Origin: JBGSQR01 sp964509295
GTDB taxonomy: Bacteria > Desulfobacterota > Desulfuromonadia > Geobacterales > Pseudopelobacteraceae
NCBI GenBank assembly: GCA_964509295.1
Contig: CAZDWS010000001.1
Span: 1-64,000, forward strand
Length of the DNA stretch: 64,000 nt
Direction of reading: 5' to 3'
Shown: one piece after another, positions 31,112 to 39,887 of the stretch
Layout: every line of letters begins with the position of its first letter
Numbering within the stretch: the first letter of the stretch is position 1
Made by a program: the position numbers and the translations under genes
The notes under the pieces: generated by a model
Databases searched by the model: none
Told to the model about the DNA's origin: nothing
Seen by the model: only the letters and a program-made list of their open reading frames with translations

Positions 31112-33976
31112 TTATTTTTGAGTCAGCATTCGTGCCACGCCGTCGATCAGCGCCTCTGCCGTGAACGGCTTGGTGATACAAATATCCTTTTCTCCAAGTC
31201 CGCCCATGGTCACATCCTGATTACCGGTGTAACCGGACATGTACAGGGCCGGCAGGTCCGACAGGAACTCCGTGAGGAGGCAGTACAGTTCCGGGCCGCT
31301 CATCTCCGGCATAACCACATCGCTCAGTAACAGATCGATTTTTCCCCGATGCTCATGGGCAACGCTAAGGGCCTCTTCCGGCTGAAAAGCCGAAAGCACT
31401 GTATAGCCGCTATTTTCCAGCAGTTCGCGGGTCATATTCATGACCATTTCATTATCCTCTACCAGCAGGATCGTTGCGCTTACCTGTGTTGTGACTGTAG
31501 CACCGTTCCGGAGTGCCAGTTCCTTCTGTTCTCCGGGCATTGCCGCAAGCGGCAGATATATGCAAAACGTTGTCCCCTGTCCGGGCATGCTCCGGGCAGT
31601 GATATAGCCATCATGCTGTTTGACAATGCCGTACACCGTGGAAAGCCCGAGTCCGGTGCCCTTGCCAACCTCTTTGGTACTGAAGAACGGATCGAAGATG
31701 TGGGACAGGGTCGTCTCGTCCATTCCACTGCCGTTATCGGTTACAGTCAGCACGACATAGCGCCCCGGACGGGACCCTGGATGCAGCTGGCAGAACTCGT
31801 CATCCAGCGCGACCTGACCGGTTTCAATGGTGATCGAACCGTTTCCGCTGATGGCATCCTGTGCATTGACAGCCAGGTTGAGCAGGATCTGTTCAATCTG
31901 GGTGCGATCAGCCTTGACCGGGCAGGGACTTGAGCTGAGCAGATGACTGATGACAACGCTTTCGCGGATGGTTCGCTGCAGAATATCACTGAAGTTTGTA
32001 ATAATTTCGTTCAAGTCATAATGGCGTGTGGCAAGAATCTGTTTACGGCTGAAGCTCAGCAGCTGCCTAACCAGATCATGAGCCCTGCCGGCAGCATCCA
32101 GAATAATGGAAGCACGCTTGTAAACAGGATCGTCCTCGGCAAATTTTTTGCGGATCATCTCGGCATAGATAAAAATCGGAGCCAGCATGTTATTGAAGTC
32201 ATGGGCGATGCCTCCCGCCAGCAGACCGATGCTCTCCATTTTCTGCTGCTGACGGATCTGGGCCTCAAGCTGGCGCTGCTCGGTGATATCGCCGGCAAAA
32301 CCCAGATAACCGACCACCTGCCCAGAGTCATCGTGCATCGCCGTTACATCGAGGCGAATGGCAACGTGGCTGCCGTCTTTTCTGACATAGGTCCAGTCGC
32401 GCTGATTCATATCGCCATGGAGTGATTGCGATATGAACACCTTAAAACCCGAGATGGCTTCATTATACCTGCGGGATAATTCATCTGCCAGGGCAGTGAC
32501 TTCTTCCGCCAGGTGAAATATCACCGGAGTCTGTTTGCAGATCAATTCGTCGGCCCGGTAGCCGAGAAGTCTTTCCGCGGCCGGATTAAAACTGGTGATG
32601 AGGCCGTCGGTTGTTGTCGTGATGATGGCGTACACGGCGTCATTCAGGATTGTTCTGAACTTCTTCTCACTGGCTGCTACGGCCTGCAGTTGAATCCTTA
32701 ACTCATCCTGCGTGGTACGCAGCTGATCATGAATTCGCAGATAATCAAAAATCTGTTTGCGAAGCTGCTCTTCCGTTACCTCAAGATTCTTTTGCGACTG
32801 CTCATATTCGACGATTTGGAAACGCAGGGACTTTTCCAAACTCCTGCGCCGGCGGATATTCTGAATTAGAACGATCAGTCCCAGCGTGCTGCACGTTGAA
32901 AAAACGATTGTCAGCCAGAATACCGCCTTATTGACAGCATAGGTCGGGGCCGGTTTATTGATCACCACGGCATTCTGGGGAAGTTTTGCCGTATTAATAC
33001 TAAACTTGTGCAGCAAGCGGTAATCAAACATTGCATGTGAAATATTTGCCGTTATTACCGGAAGATTTGCCGGGTCTTCTCCGGCAAGGATCCTCATAAC
33101 CAGCTCAGCGGCCTTCTGTCCCTGAGCCTCGCCTTCAAGCATGTATCCGCCAACAACACCCTTTCCCAGCTTTTCTGCGGTCATGGCATAGACAGGAACC
33201 GGGCTGGCGCTGCTTAAAAGCCGGGCCGCTTCGGCCTGGCTAAACGTTCGACCTTCTTTTTCAGCCGTGTAGGTCAGCATCAGGACAATACTGCCGGGAG
33301 CCAGCTGCTTTAATTTTTCCAGGATTTTGTCCAGCGGCATCTCTTCCAGAAAACTTATTTTTACCTGCGGATATTGTGAGACTGCCGCTGTAAATTCCTG
33401 CCGCATGGCAATGCCGGTGTCGGTGTAATCAGAGACCACCACTACTTCACGCGTATCCGGATGCAGTTTCAGGGCAAGTGCCAGGGTGCCGGCCGAGTCG
33501 TGACTCTCTGCCACTCCGGTAATGCGGCTTTGCCCGACAATCATGGCCGGTTCATAGTTGTTGATGCCGCAGAAAACCAGGGGAATGCCTGGAAATAGTC
33601 GCTGCCGGTAGCGGATGGCGAACTCAAGCGCGGCATTGTCCATAACAATGATTACATCAAACCGGAAGTTGCGGTACTTGGCCTCGATCAGGTCGGCCTG
33701 ACGAAGGAAGTGTGCCTTGTCAGGGAAATTCTTTGTATCCAGGTTTTCAATTGAAATATCATGGCGTTTGTAGGTCTTGGAAAGAGTAGAGCGGAACCCG
33801 AGCAGTTCTGCATCCGACCAGTCATAGCCGATGTTGTAGGAGTTGAGAACGAGAAGACGGGGTACAGATTCGGCGGAGACAGATGCGGTTGTGTAGGGAC
33901 ATAGGGCCGTTGCGATGCAGAAGAAAACCTGAAAAATGAAGATCCCGGCAGAAAAAGCTGAACGTCCTGACATCAT
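31112..33976 (-). CDS. Hybrid histidine kinase with ABC-type sensor, PAS and receiver
   Basis: The protein has 954 residues. An N-terminal signal anchor leads to a periplasmic substrate-binding-like domain (about 40-340: LLVLNSYNIGYDWSDAELLGF, in part, and FDVIIVMDNAAL), a TM helix (about 350-372), a coiled coil (385-435), PAS (440-560), HisKA with GGIAHDFNNMLAPI (His near 592), HATPase (NLAVNAQDAI, GTGLGLSTVYG) and a C-terminal receiver (Asp near 885 in LLLSDVVMPEM). It has the same architecture as the kinase at 17080-19719. It is the first gene of the kinase/kinase/activator operon and the likely external sensor of the pathway. The ligand is unknown. Confidence 0.93.
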   Translation of the reverse strand: MMSGRSAFSAGIFIFQVFFCIATALCPYTTASVSAESVPRLLVLNSYNIGYDWSDAELLGFRSTLSKTYKRHDISIENLDTKNFPDKAHFLRQADLIEAKYRNFRFDVIIVMDNAALEFAIRYRQRLFPGIPLVFCGINNYEPAMIVGQSRITGVAESHDSAGTLALALKLHPDTREVVVVSDYTDTGIAMRQEFTAAVSQYPQVKISFLEEMPLDKILEKLKQLAPGSIVLMLTYTAEKEGRTFSQAEAARLLSSASPVPVYAMTAEKLGKGVVGGYMLEGEAQGQKAAELVMRILAGEDPANLPVITANISHAMFDYRLLHKFSINTAKLPQNAVVINKPAPTYAVNKAVFWLTIVFSTCSTLGLIVLIQNIRRRRSLEKSLRFQIVEYEQSQKNLEVTEEQLRKQIFDYLRIHDQLRTTQDELRIQLQAVAASEKKFRTILNDAVYAIITTTTDGLITSFNPAAERLLGYRADELICKQTPVIFHLAEEVTALADELSRRYNEAISGFKVFISQSLHGDMNQRDWTYVRKDGSHVAIRLDVTAMHDDSGQVVGYLGFAGDITEQRQLEAQIRQQQKMESIGLLAGGIAHDFNNMLAPIFIYAEMIRKKFAEDDPVYKRASIILDAAGRAHDLVRQLLSFSRKQILATRHYDLNEIITNFSDILQRTIRESVVISHLLSSSPCPVKADRTQIEQILLNLAVNAQDAISGNGSITIETGQVALDDEFCQLHPGSRPGRYVVLTVTDNGSGMDETTLSHIFDPFFSTKEVGKGTGLGLSTVYGIVKQHDGYITARSMPGQGTTFCIYLPLAAMPGEQKELALRNGATVTTQVSATILLVEDNEMVMNMTRELLENSGYTVLSAFQPEEALSVAHEHRGKIDLLLSDVVMPEMSGPELYCLLTEFLSDLPALYMSGYTGNQDVTMGGLGEKDICITKPFTAEALIDGVARMLTQK

Positions 33977-34157
33977 GATGCCCCCTGTTGATAATTTCTC
34001 TCGACCAGGTCGTCTTCACGGCGGATATGCATTGTTCAGTTTTTTGCGGGTGAGTATTGTATATGCAGACGAATTAATTATGCCTTAATTTTTAAGACAA
34101 CTCAAACGGTATTATGCTGATTTTCCCTAGCAACTCCTTCTTCATATTTTGTTCAAT

Positions 34158-34847
34158 CTACATCAAGCCCCGCTCCACAAAACTCACATAATCTCCGTCA
34201 CCAACAATAATATGATCCAGCACTTTGATCCCCATGATCTCTCCGGACTCCTTTAGCCTGCGGGTTATGGCGATATCCTCCGAACTTGGGGCAGGATCTC
34301 CGGTGGGATGATTGTGCACCAGAATTATTGCTGCAGCCGACTCCTTTACCGCTGGGGCAAAGACCTCTCTCGGATGGACGATGCTTTGATTCAAACTTCC
34401 CTCAGAGATCTGGACACGACGGATGATGCGGTTCTTTCCGTCCAGCAGCAGCACCAGAAAATACTCTTTGCGGCAATCCCTGAATTCATGATGGAAGTAA
34501 TCAAACACCTGACGCGGAGAGGTAAAACGATCCAGGTGTTCCAGTTTGCGGGACTGAAAACGGGTCACCAGGGTAAAAGCAGCTTTAACCCCGGCAGCCT
34601 TGGCCAGCCCCATCCCCTTGATTCTTGTAATCTCAGAAATATCCGCACTGGCCAGCTCACGCAGATTGCCATTGAAGTGTGCGATAATCTCCCTGCCCAA
34701 ATCAATGGCGCTCTTTTTTGTAGCCGTATCTCCGGTACGGATTATCAATGCCAGCAGTTCCGCTTCTGTCAGGGAATTTGCCCCGCGCCTGAACATTTTT
34801 TCCCGGGGGCGTTCATCTTCCGGCCATTCCTTTATGCCACCAGCCAT
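34158..34847 (-). CDS. radC: RadC-family JAMM-domain protein
   Basis: The 229-residue protein has the full RadC layout: an N-terminal helical region with ERPREKMFRRGANSLTEAELLALIIRTG, a helix-hairpin-helix (ITRIKGMGLAKAAGVKAAF) and a C-terminal MPN/JAMM domain with the zinc motif HNHPTGDPAPSSED. The historical DNA-repair role has been withdrawn for the E. coli protein, so function is open. Start ATG has GAGGTG upstream. It is transcribed alone; about 180 bases separate it from the hybrid kinase gene. Confidence 0.93.
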   Translation of the reverse strand: MAGGIKEWPEDERPREKMFRRGANSLTEAELLALIIRTGDTATKKSAIDLGREIIAHFNGNLRELASADISEITRIKGMGLAKAAGVKAAFTLVTRFQSRKLEHLDRFTSPRQVFDYFHHEFRDCRKEYFLVLLLDGKNRIIRRVQISEGSLNQSIVHPREVFAPAVKESAAAIILVHNHPTGDPAPSSEDIAITRRLKESGEIMGIKVLDHIIVGDGDYVSFVERGLM

Positions 34848-34993
34848 TTAATTCACCTCTTAACTTGCTGTTTTTTTGAGGCCTGATACAATCAGGTAAA
34901 ATTTTACCTCAAGATACCGTAACAACCGCACAAATTCAATAATTAAACACAACTTATTAGCCAAGGCCAAATAAACCTTATAGTGTTACAGTT

Positions 34994-35026
34994 CTGTCTC
35001 AGTTTTGTTACATTTTTGTGGGCATC
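34994..35026 (+). promoter_or_regulatory. Candidate Pho box upstream of the Pit operon
   Basis: Three 11-base units run head to tail: CTGTCTCAGTT, TTGTTACATTT and TTGTGGGCATC. Each begins with (C/T)TGT and the first two are followed by AT-rich bases, which resembles PhoB half-sites (CTGTCAT plus a four-base spacer). It lies about 70 bases before the first gene of a phosphate transporter operon. The third unit is weak. Confidence 0.45.
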
Positions 35027-35094
35027 TACAAAAAACCATGTTATTAATAATGGATTTTATTTTAAAGTAAGAAATGGCAATATAGGAGGCACAC

Positions 35095-35715
35095 ATGTTC
35101 GGTTTTATTCCCAAGGATGAACAGTTTTTCAAGCTGTTCAAGGCCATGACGGAAAACATTATTGAAGGCGCTAAACTACTTAAAGATATGCTGGATAACT
35201 TTGAAAACCCGATTGAAAGCCAACGCAAAATAAAGGATCTGGAACACAAGGGCGATTTAATAACCCATGAAATCCTGAAAAAACTGAACAAGACCTTTAT
35301 TACTCCACTGGACCGTGAAGACATTCACTCCCTGGCATCACAGCTTGACGACATACTTGATCTGATCGACGCATCAGCACAGCGGATCGTCATGTATAAC
35401 GTAAAAACCATCACACCAGAAGCAAAGTCACTCAGCTTCATCATCCTCCAGTCATGTATTCTGGTTGATAAGGCCGTAGCCCTCCTCGGCCAGAAAGCAA
35501 ACGACCGGATTTTCAAACTCTGTGTTGAGATAAATTCAATGGAAAATGAAGCTGATCGAGTCTCCCGCGAGGCAATCCGCAGACTGTTTGACGAAGAGAA
35601 AGACCCGATTCAACTGATCAAATGGAAGGAAATCTACGAATTCCTTGAGACAGCTACAGATAAATGTGAAGATGCAGCCAACACCCTTGAAAGTGTGGTG
35701 GTAAAAAATGCTTGA
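35095..35715 (+). CDS. DUF47/PhoU-like Pit accessory protein
   Basis: The protein has 206 residues, is all-helical and opens with MFGFIPKDEQFFKLF. The PhoU-like pattern appears twice, with acidic D/E-rich metal-binding helices (for example DREDIHSLASQLDDILDLID, and ENEADRVSREAI). Members of this family are encoded with Pit transporters and regulate them. GGAGG precedes the ATG. Its stop overlaps the ATG of the transporter by 8 bases, which indicates coupled synthesis. Confidence 0.92.
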   Translation: MFGFIPKDEQFFKLFKAMTENIIEGAKLLKDMLDNFENPIESQRKIKDLEHKGDLITHEILKKLNKTFITPLDREDIHSLASQLDDILDLIDASAQRIVMYNVKTITPEAKSLSFIILQSCILVDKAVALLGQKANDRIFKLCVEINSMENEADRVSREAIRRLFDEEKDPIQLIKWKEIYEFLETATDKCEDAANTLESVVVKNA

Positions 35716-36709
35716 CCTTGCCTTTCTAATGCTCTGCCTGGTCGTTGCTGCAGCGCTCATATTCGACTATATCAATGGTTTCCATGATACAGCCAATGCC
35801 ATAGCCACCTGCGTCTCCACCAGGGCACTTTCTGTAAAAGCTGCAATTATGATGGCTGCGACGCTCAACTTCGTTGGCGCCATGGCTTTCACCAAGGTTG
35901 CAAAGACCATCGGAACCGGCATTGTCAACACTGCCGACCTGACACAAATGGTAGTTTTATCCGGTGTAGTCGGCGCCATTATCTGGAACCTGATCACATG
36001 GTACTATGGAATGCCATCCTCTTCATCACATGCAATAATTGGCGGCCTGATGGGAGCAATGATTGCACATGTCGGGACGTCTGGACTGGTTGCTGCAGGA
36101 ATCAAAAAAATTGTTCTGGCATTGATACTGTCACCAATACTTGGTTCGCTGGCTGGTTTCATTTTTGTCGTTATTTTTTCACGAATCTTTGCGAACAAGA
36201 CACCAACTGGGGTCAATCGCGGATTCAGGCGGGCTCAGATTTTTTCTGCCGCATCAATGGCTTTTTCTCACGGCACGGCCGACGCCCAAAAATCGATGGG
36301 AGTTATTACCATGGCCCTTCTGAGCTATGGCTCCATCTCCGTTTTCGAAGTCCCAATGTGGGTCAAGTTCGCCTGCGCACTGGTGATGGCTCTCGGCACA
36401 GCAGCCGGCGGTTGGCGCATTATCAAAACTGTTGGTAGTGACTTTGTCAAACTTCAGCCGATGACCGGGTTTTCTGTCGACGTATCTTCGAGCTGCGTCA
36501 TAATCGGTGCAGCAATGTTTGGCTTACCAACCAGCACAACCCATGTAGTAACTTCATCCATTTTGGGAGTTGGCCTTACAAGAAGTCTCTCATCAGTAAA
36601 CTGGATGGTTGCACAGCGGATTATTACAGCCTGGATTCTCACAATACCAGCATCAGCCTTTGTTTCATATATGACTTATCAGGCATTAACTCCTCTGCTA
36701 GGCAAATAA
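35708..36709 (+). CDS. pitA: PiT-family inorganic phosphate transporter
   Basis: The 333-residue membrane protein has about ten hydrophobic segments and the two inverted signature repeats: DYINGFHDTANAIATCVSTR near the N-terminus, and AFSHGTADAQKSMGVI with GLPTSTTHVVTSSILGVG in the second half. It takes up metal-phosphate in symport with protons, or with sodium in some relatives. The upstream PhoU-like gene overlaps it. A perfect terminator follows. The possible Pho box upstream would make it phosphate-starvation responsive, unlike constitutive E. coli PitA. Confidence 0.94.
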   Translation: MLDLAFLMLCLVVAAALIFDYINGFHDTANAIATCVSTRALSVKAAIMMAATLNFVGAMAFTKVAKTIGTGIVNTADLTQMVVLSGVVGAIIWNLITWYYGMPSSSSHAIIGGLMGAMIAHVGTSGLVAAGIKKIVLALILSPILGSLAGFIFVVIFSRIFANKTPTGVNRGFRRAQIFSAASMAFSHGTADAQKSMGVITMALLSYGSISVFEVPMWVKFACALVMALGTAAGGWRIIKTVGSDFVKLQPMTGFSVDVSSSCVIIGAAMFGLPTSTTHVVTSSILGVGLTRSLSSVNWMVAQRIITAWILTIPASAFVSYMTYQALTPLLGK

Positions 36710-36711
36710 TA

Positions 36712-36735
36712 AAGGGCGGCATTAATGCCGCCCTT
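36712..36735. terminator. Terminator after pitA
   Basis: AAGGGCGGCATT and AATGCCGCCCTT form an uninterrupted 24-base palindrome right after the pitA stop and touching the stop codon of the convergent DUF2062 gene. Flanks are A-rich on the left and weakly T-rich on the right. Confidence 0.75.
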
Positions 36736-37232
36736 CAGTTTAAATCATCTCCGATAACTTCCATCTCACGGGTTTTTTCTTCAAGTACTGCATCCTTCCT
36801 TCTAAAAAAAACAACCGCCCAATAACAGGCAAAATAAGCTATTATTGCGGCTACAAAACCGATTATGGAACAACCAAGCATTAATGGTTTAGAGTGATTT
36901 ACCAGCAAATCCTTCATGCTCTCCCAATCCAATGAGCTAATATCCAGAGCAGTGGCCTGCCCCCCCAGAATCTTGGCACCTAACATATAGGCAAATATCA
37001 TGGAAGGTACCACTGTAATCGGAGAGTTTATCCAGCTACCAGCAACACAGGTCAGCTTGTTCAGGCGAAACAAAAAAGCCACTAACAAGGCCAGACCGGT
37101 GTGCAGCCCGGGAATCGGCGGCGTAAAACTGATAAATACTCCTGCTGCAAAACCTGCTGAAATATGTCCAGGATGGCTATCCAAAGACAAAACGGCTTTA
37201 ATCTGCTGTTTGATTTTATCCTTACTGATCAT
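36735..37232 (-). CDS. DUF2062 membrane protein
   Basis: The protein has 165 residues from ATG 37232, which has GAGGGG eight bases upstream; the in-frame extension to 37283 would place 17 unlikely residues before it. The segment SAGFAAGVFISFTPPIPGLHTGLALLVAFLFRLNKL, in part, and SWINSPITVVPSMIF are diagnostic of DUF2062, with three to four membrane helices (GLHT.LA, ...GSWINNP-type loop). These proteins are often encoded near glycosyltransferases; here the neighbours are a phosphate transporter and an endonuclease. The function is not established. Confidence 0.85.
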   Translation of the reverse strand: MISKDKIKQQIKAVLSLDSHPGHISAGFAAGVFISFTPPIPGLHTGLALLVAFLFRLNKLTCVAGSWINSPITVVPSMIFAYMLGAKILGGQATALDISSLDWESMKDLLVNHSKPLMLGCSIIGFVAAIIAYFACYWAVVFFRRKDAVLEEKTREMEVIGDDLN

Positions 37233-37290
37233 CAAAATTCCCCTCGGTTGGGCAAGTTTAGGTGCTGGCCGGTTGTTTGTCAACGGAATA

Positions 37291-37316
37291 TGGGCCTGGG
37301 GCCTGGGGCCTGGGGC
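37291..37316. repeat. Short tandem repeat (TGGGGCC units)
   Basis: TGGGCC, TGGGGCC, TGGGGCC and TGGGGC run in tandem between the DUF2062 and endonuclease Q-like genes. Such a 7-base repeat can vary in copy number by slippage. It lies in the shared upstream region of two divergent genes. Confidence 0.7.
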
Positions 37317-37393
37317 AAACTACAATCTGATTGATACTGATGCAATCATTATTTCTTTTCGCCATGGCCAAGCTCTGATAATATGCAGCAACC

Positions 37394-38701
37394 ATGGACT
37401 ATATTGCTGACCTTCACATTCATTCACCCTACTCCCGCGCTACCAGCCCAGAAAGTTCCTTATCCGGCCTGGCGGCTTGGGCCAGAATCAAAGGCATTCA
37501 GGTTATCGGTACCGGTGATTTTACCCACCCCGGATGGATTGAGTTAATCAGTAAGGAACTTGAACCGGCAGAGCCCGGTTTCTTCAAGCTGAAAAACGAA
37601 TCGTCCATTCAATCTCCGTTTGCAGATATTGCCGTTCCAGAAGGCACCGTCCGTTTCATGCTCTCGGCTGAAATCAGCTGCATCTACAAAAGACACGGTA
37701 AAGTCAGAAAAGTACACAATCTGCTTTATGTACCGGATCTTGAGGCCGCTCGAAAAATTAATGCGGAGTTGGCAGAAATTGGCAACCTCAAATCAGATGG
37801 ACGCCCTATTTTAGGTTTGGATAGCCGCAATCTGCTGGAGATACTGTTAAAGCATTCTCCAGATGGCTTTCTTGTTCCGGCGCACGTCTGGACGCCATGG
37901 TTTTCCCTGTTCGGCTCCCGTTCCGGGTTTGACGATATTGAAGAGTGTTTTGGGGACCTTACCGACCAGATTTTTGCCCTTGAAACCGGTCTGTCATCAG
38001 ATCCAGACATGAACAGGCTTATCGGCAAGCTGGACCGTTTTGCCCTGATCTCCAACTCTGATTGCCACTCTCCTTCCAAACTGGGACGCGAAGCGAATCT
38101 CTTCTCAACCGGTTTTGATTACTTTTCACTGCGGAATGCCTTGAAAAGTAATTCGCGCACAAGTTTTCGTGGAACGGTAGAATTTTTCCCTGAAGAAGGC
38201 AAATATCATTTTGACGGACATAGGGATTGCCAGATCTGCCTTGATCCAACTGAGAGCCGACGACTAAACGGCCTGCTTTGCCCTGTTTGCAATAAACCAC
38301 TTACCATTGGCGTACTCCATCGCGTTACTGATCTGGCCGATCGAACTGTTCCTCAGTATAAACCGGATTCACCTCATGTCTTCAGCATTGTCCCGCTACC
38401 TGAAATACTCGGTGAAATATTTGGCGTCGGCCCCGCATCAAAACGGGTTATGCAGCACTATGCACAAACTATTCACACATTCGGCTCCGAATTTAATTTG
38501 ATGCTTAACGCCGATCTTGATCAGATAAACCGGCATTCATCACTTCTTGCAACTGCTATTGAGCGCATACGCAATCGGCAGGTCATCAGACAGGCAGGAT
38601 ACGATGGTGAATTTGGACAAATTCATGTATTTGATAAAAATGAACTGCAAAACTCCAAGGATGGAGTCCTACTAACACTCGCAACAGTCAGCATAAAATA
38701 A
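37394..38701 (+). CDS. Endonuclease Q-like PHP-domain nuclease
   Basis: The protein has 435 residues. The N-terminal PHP domain (about 1-260) has the metal motif DLHIHSPYS (His8, His10), GTGDFTHPGW, SAEISCIY, PAHVWTPW and SNSDCHSPSKLGREAN. A zinc ribbon follows (Cys pairs CQIC near 278 and CPVC near 295), then a helix-hairpin-helix-like segment (FGVGPASKRVMQHY, near 342). This is the TIGR00375/EndoQ layout; characterised EndoQ enzymes nick DNA 5' of uracil, hypoxanthine and abasic sites in a deamination-repair route. There is no clear Shine-Dalgarno before the ATG, and TAATAT lies nine bases upstream, so the mRNA may have a very short leader. It is monocistronic. Confidence 0.88.
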   Translation: MDYIADLHIHSPYSRATSPESSLSGLAAWARIKGIQVIGTGDFTHPGWIELISKELEPAEPGFFKLKNESSIQSPFADIAVPEGTVRFMLSAEISCIYKRHGKVRKVHNLLYVPDLEAARKINAELAEIGNLKSDGRPILGLDSRNLLEILLKHSPDGFLVPAHVWTPWFSLFGSRSGFDDIEECFGDLTDQIFALETGLSSDPDMNRLIGKLDRFALISNSDCHSPSKLGREANLFSTGFDYFSLRNALKSNSRTSFRGTVEFFPEEGKYHFDGHRDCQICLDPTESRRLNGLLCPVCNKPLTIGVLHRVTDLADRTVPQYKPDSPHVFSIVPLPEILGEIFGVGPASKRVMQHYAQTIHTFGSEFNLMLNADLDQINRHSSLLATAIERIRNRQVIRQAGYDGEFGQIHVFDKNELQNSKDGVLLTLATVSIK

Positions 38702-38816
38702 ATCCATTAAGGCAGCAATACATCCTTAAACCAGAAATTTCTTGATATGGCACGAGTCTTTATGATAAATTTTAAAGTATTTTAAAATGGGTAATCAACT
38801 ATTTAAAGGAGTTATC

Positions 38817-39785
38817 GTGAAAGTCTTTACTACAACTAAAGTTCTCGTACTTGCTATCTGCGCAACAGCACTCTTCGCCTGCCAATCCAAACAGGACTCA
38901 TCTGCCAAGCCGGAAGCGGGCAAAGAAGTAAAAACACTTGCTGAGGTAAACGGCAAAAACATCACCAGTGCTGATTTTGCCCGTGAAGTTAAAAACCTTC
39001 CTGATTATCTGAAAGCCATGGCTGAGACACCGCAAGGCCGTAAAGAGATGCTCGATACAATGGTCATTCGTGAGCTGATTCTGCAGCAGGCTACCAAGGA
39101 CGGAATCGACAAGGGTAAGGATATTGAAGAAAAGCTGCAGGACCTTAAAAAACGCCTGATCGTAGAAGCATTCCTCAAAAAGAAAGTGGAAACTGATTCT
39201 CAGCTTTCCGACGCTGACCTGAAAAAGTTTTACGAACAGAATATCGATAAATTCAAATCTGGTGAGCAGGTCAAGGCCAGCCACATCCTTGTAAAGGCAG
39301 AAAAAGAGGCTACAGAAATTCTGGCCAAAATCAAGGCTGGCGGTAACTTTGAAGAGCTTGCCAAGAAGCATTCTGTGGATTCTTCATCAGCAAAAGGTGG
39401 CGACCTGGGATGGTTTGGCAAAGGCGCCATGGTCCCTCCATTTGAAAAAGCAGCAATGGCTCTGAAAGAAGGTCAGGTCTCCGGTATCGTCAAATCCGAT
39501 TTCGGCTTTCACATTATCAAACTGACTGGCAAACGTGCTGCCGGCACACGCCCCTTTGAAGAAGTTAAAGAGCAGATCAAAGGTGCTTTAATGCCTTCCA
39601 AACAGCAGGAAATTTTCCAGAAAATCAAAGAAGACCTAAAGAAAAATGCCAAAATAAATATTAAAGAAGAAGCACCTAATGGCGGCGAAGCCCAAAAGCC
39701 TGAAGTAAAAGGTGACTCAGCCAAACCGACCGCACCGGCAAAACCTGCAGAAGCCGCTAAACCTGCTGCACCAGAAAAGAAGTAA
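38817..39785 (+). CDS. Parvulin-type peptidyl-prolyl isomerase lipoprotein (PrsA/SurA-like)
   Basis: The protein has about 322 residues from a GTG at 38817, which has AAAGGAG at 38806-38812; the ATG at 38787 has no ribosome site and would prefix the signal peptide awkwardly. A lipobox LFAC gives a lipid-anchored Cys. The N-terminal SurA-like helices (about 40-135) lead into one rotamase domain (about 145-235: VKASHILVK, GGDLGWFGKGAMVPPFEKAA, DFGFHIIKL) and a lysine/alanine/proline-rich tail. It assists folding of exported proteins. A terminator separates it from a second family member downstream. Confidence 0.92.
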   Translation: MKVFTTTKVLVLAICATALFACQSKQDSSAKPEAGKEVKTLAEVNGKNITSADFAREVKNLPDYLKAMAETPQGRKEMLDTMVIRELILQQATKDGIDKGKDIEEKLQDLKKRLIVEAFLKKKVETDSQLSDADLKKFYEQNIDKFKSGEQVKASHILVKAEKEATEILAKIKAGGNFEELAKKHSVDSSSAKGGDLGWFGKGAMVPPFEKAAMALKEGQVSGIVKSDFGFHIIKLTGKRAAGTRPFEEVKEQIKGALMPSKQQEIFQKIKEDLKKNAKINIKEEAPNGGEAQKPEVKGDSAKPTAPAKPAEAAKPAAPEKK

Positions 39786-39829
39786 CAGTGAGCAAACTGC
39801 CACTGCCTAAACGCTATACTTAAATAATT

Positions 39830-39862
39830 GAAGGGTGGGCTACTGTCCACCCTTCAGTTTTT
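39830..39862 (+). terminator. Terminator between the two parvulin genes
   Basis: GAAGGGTGG and CCACCCTTC form a 9-bp stem, followed by AGTTTTT. It lies 45 bases after the first parvulin gene and just before the ribosome site of the second, so transcription of the second gene depends on readthrough or on its own promoter. Confidence 0.85.
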
Positions 39863-39887
39863 GACCTCCGGAAGAAATAGGAAAAGT

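Noticed and set aside
38746..38763. TATGGCACGAGTCTTTATG upstream of the first parvulin gene as a sigma-54 promoter
   Set aside because: The -24 block is good, but the -12 block has TA where the invariant GC is needed.
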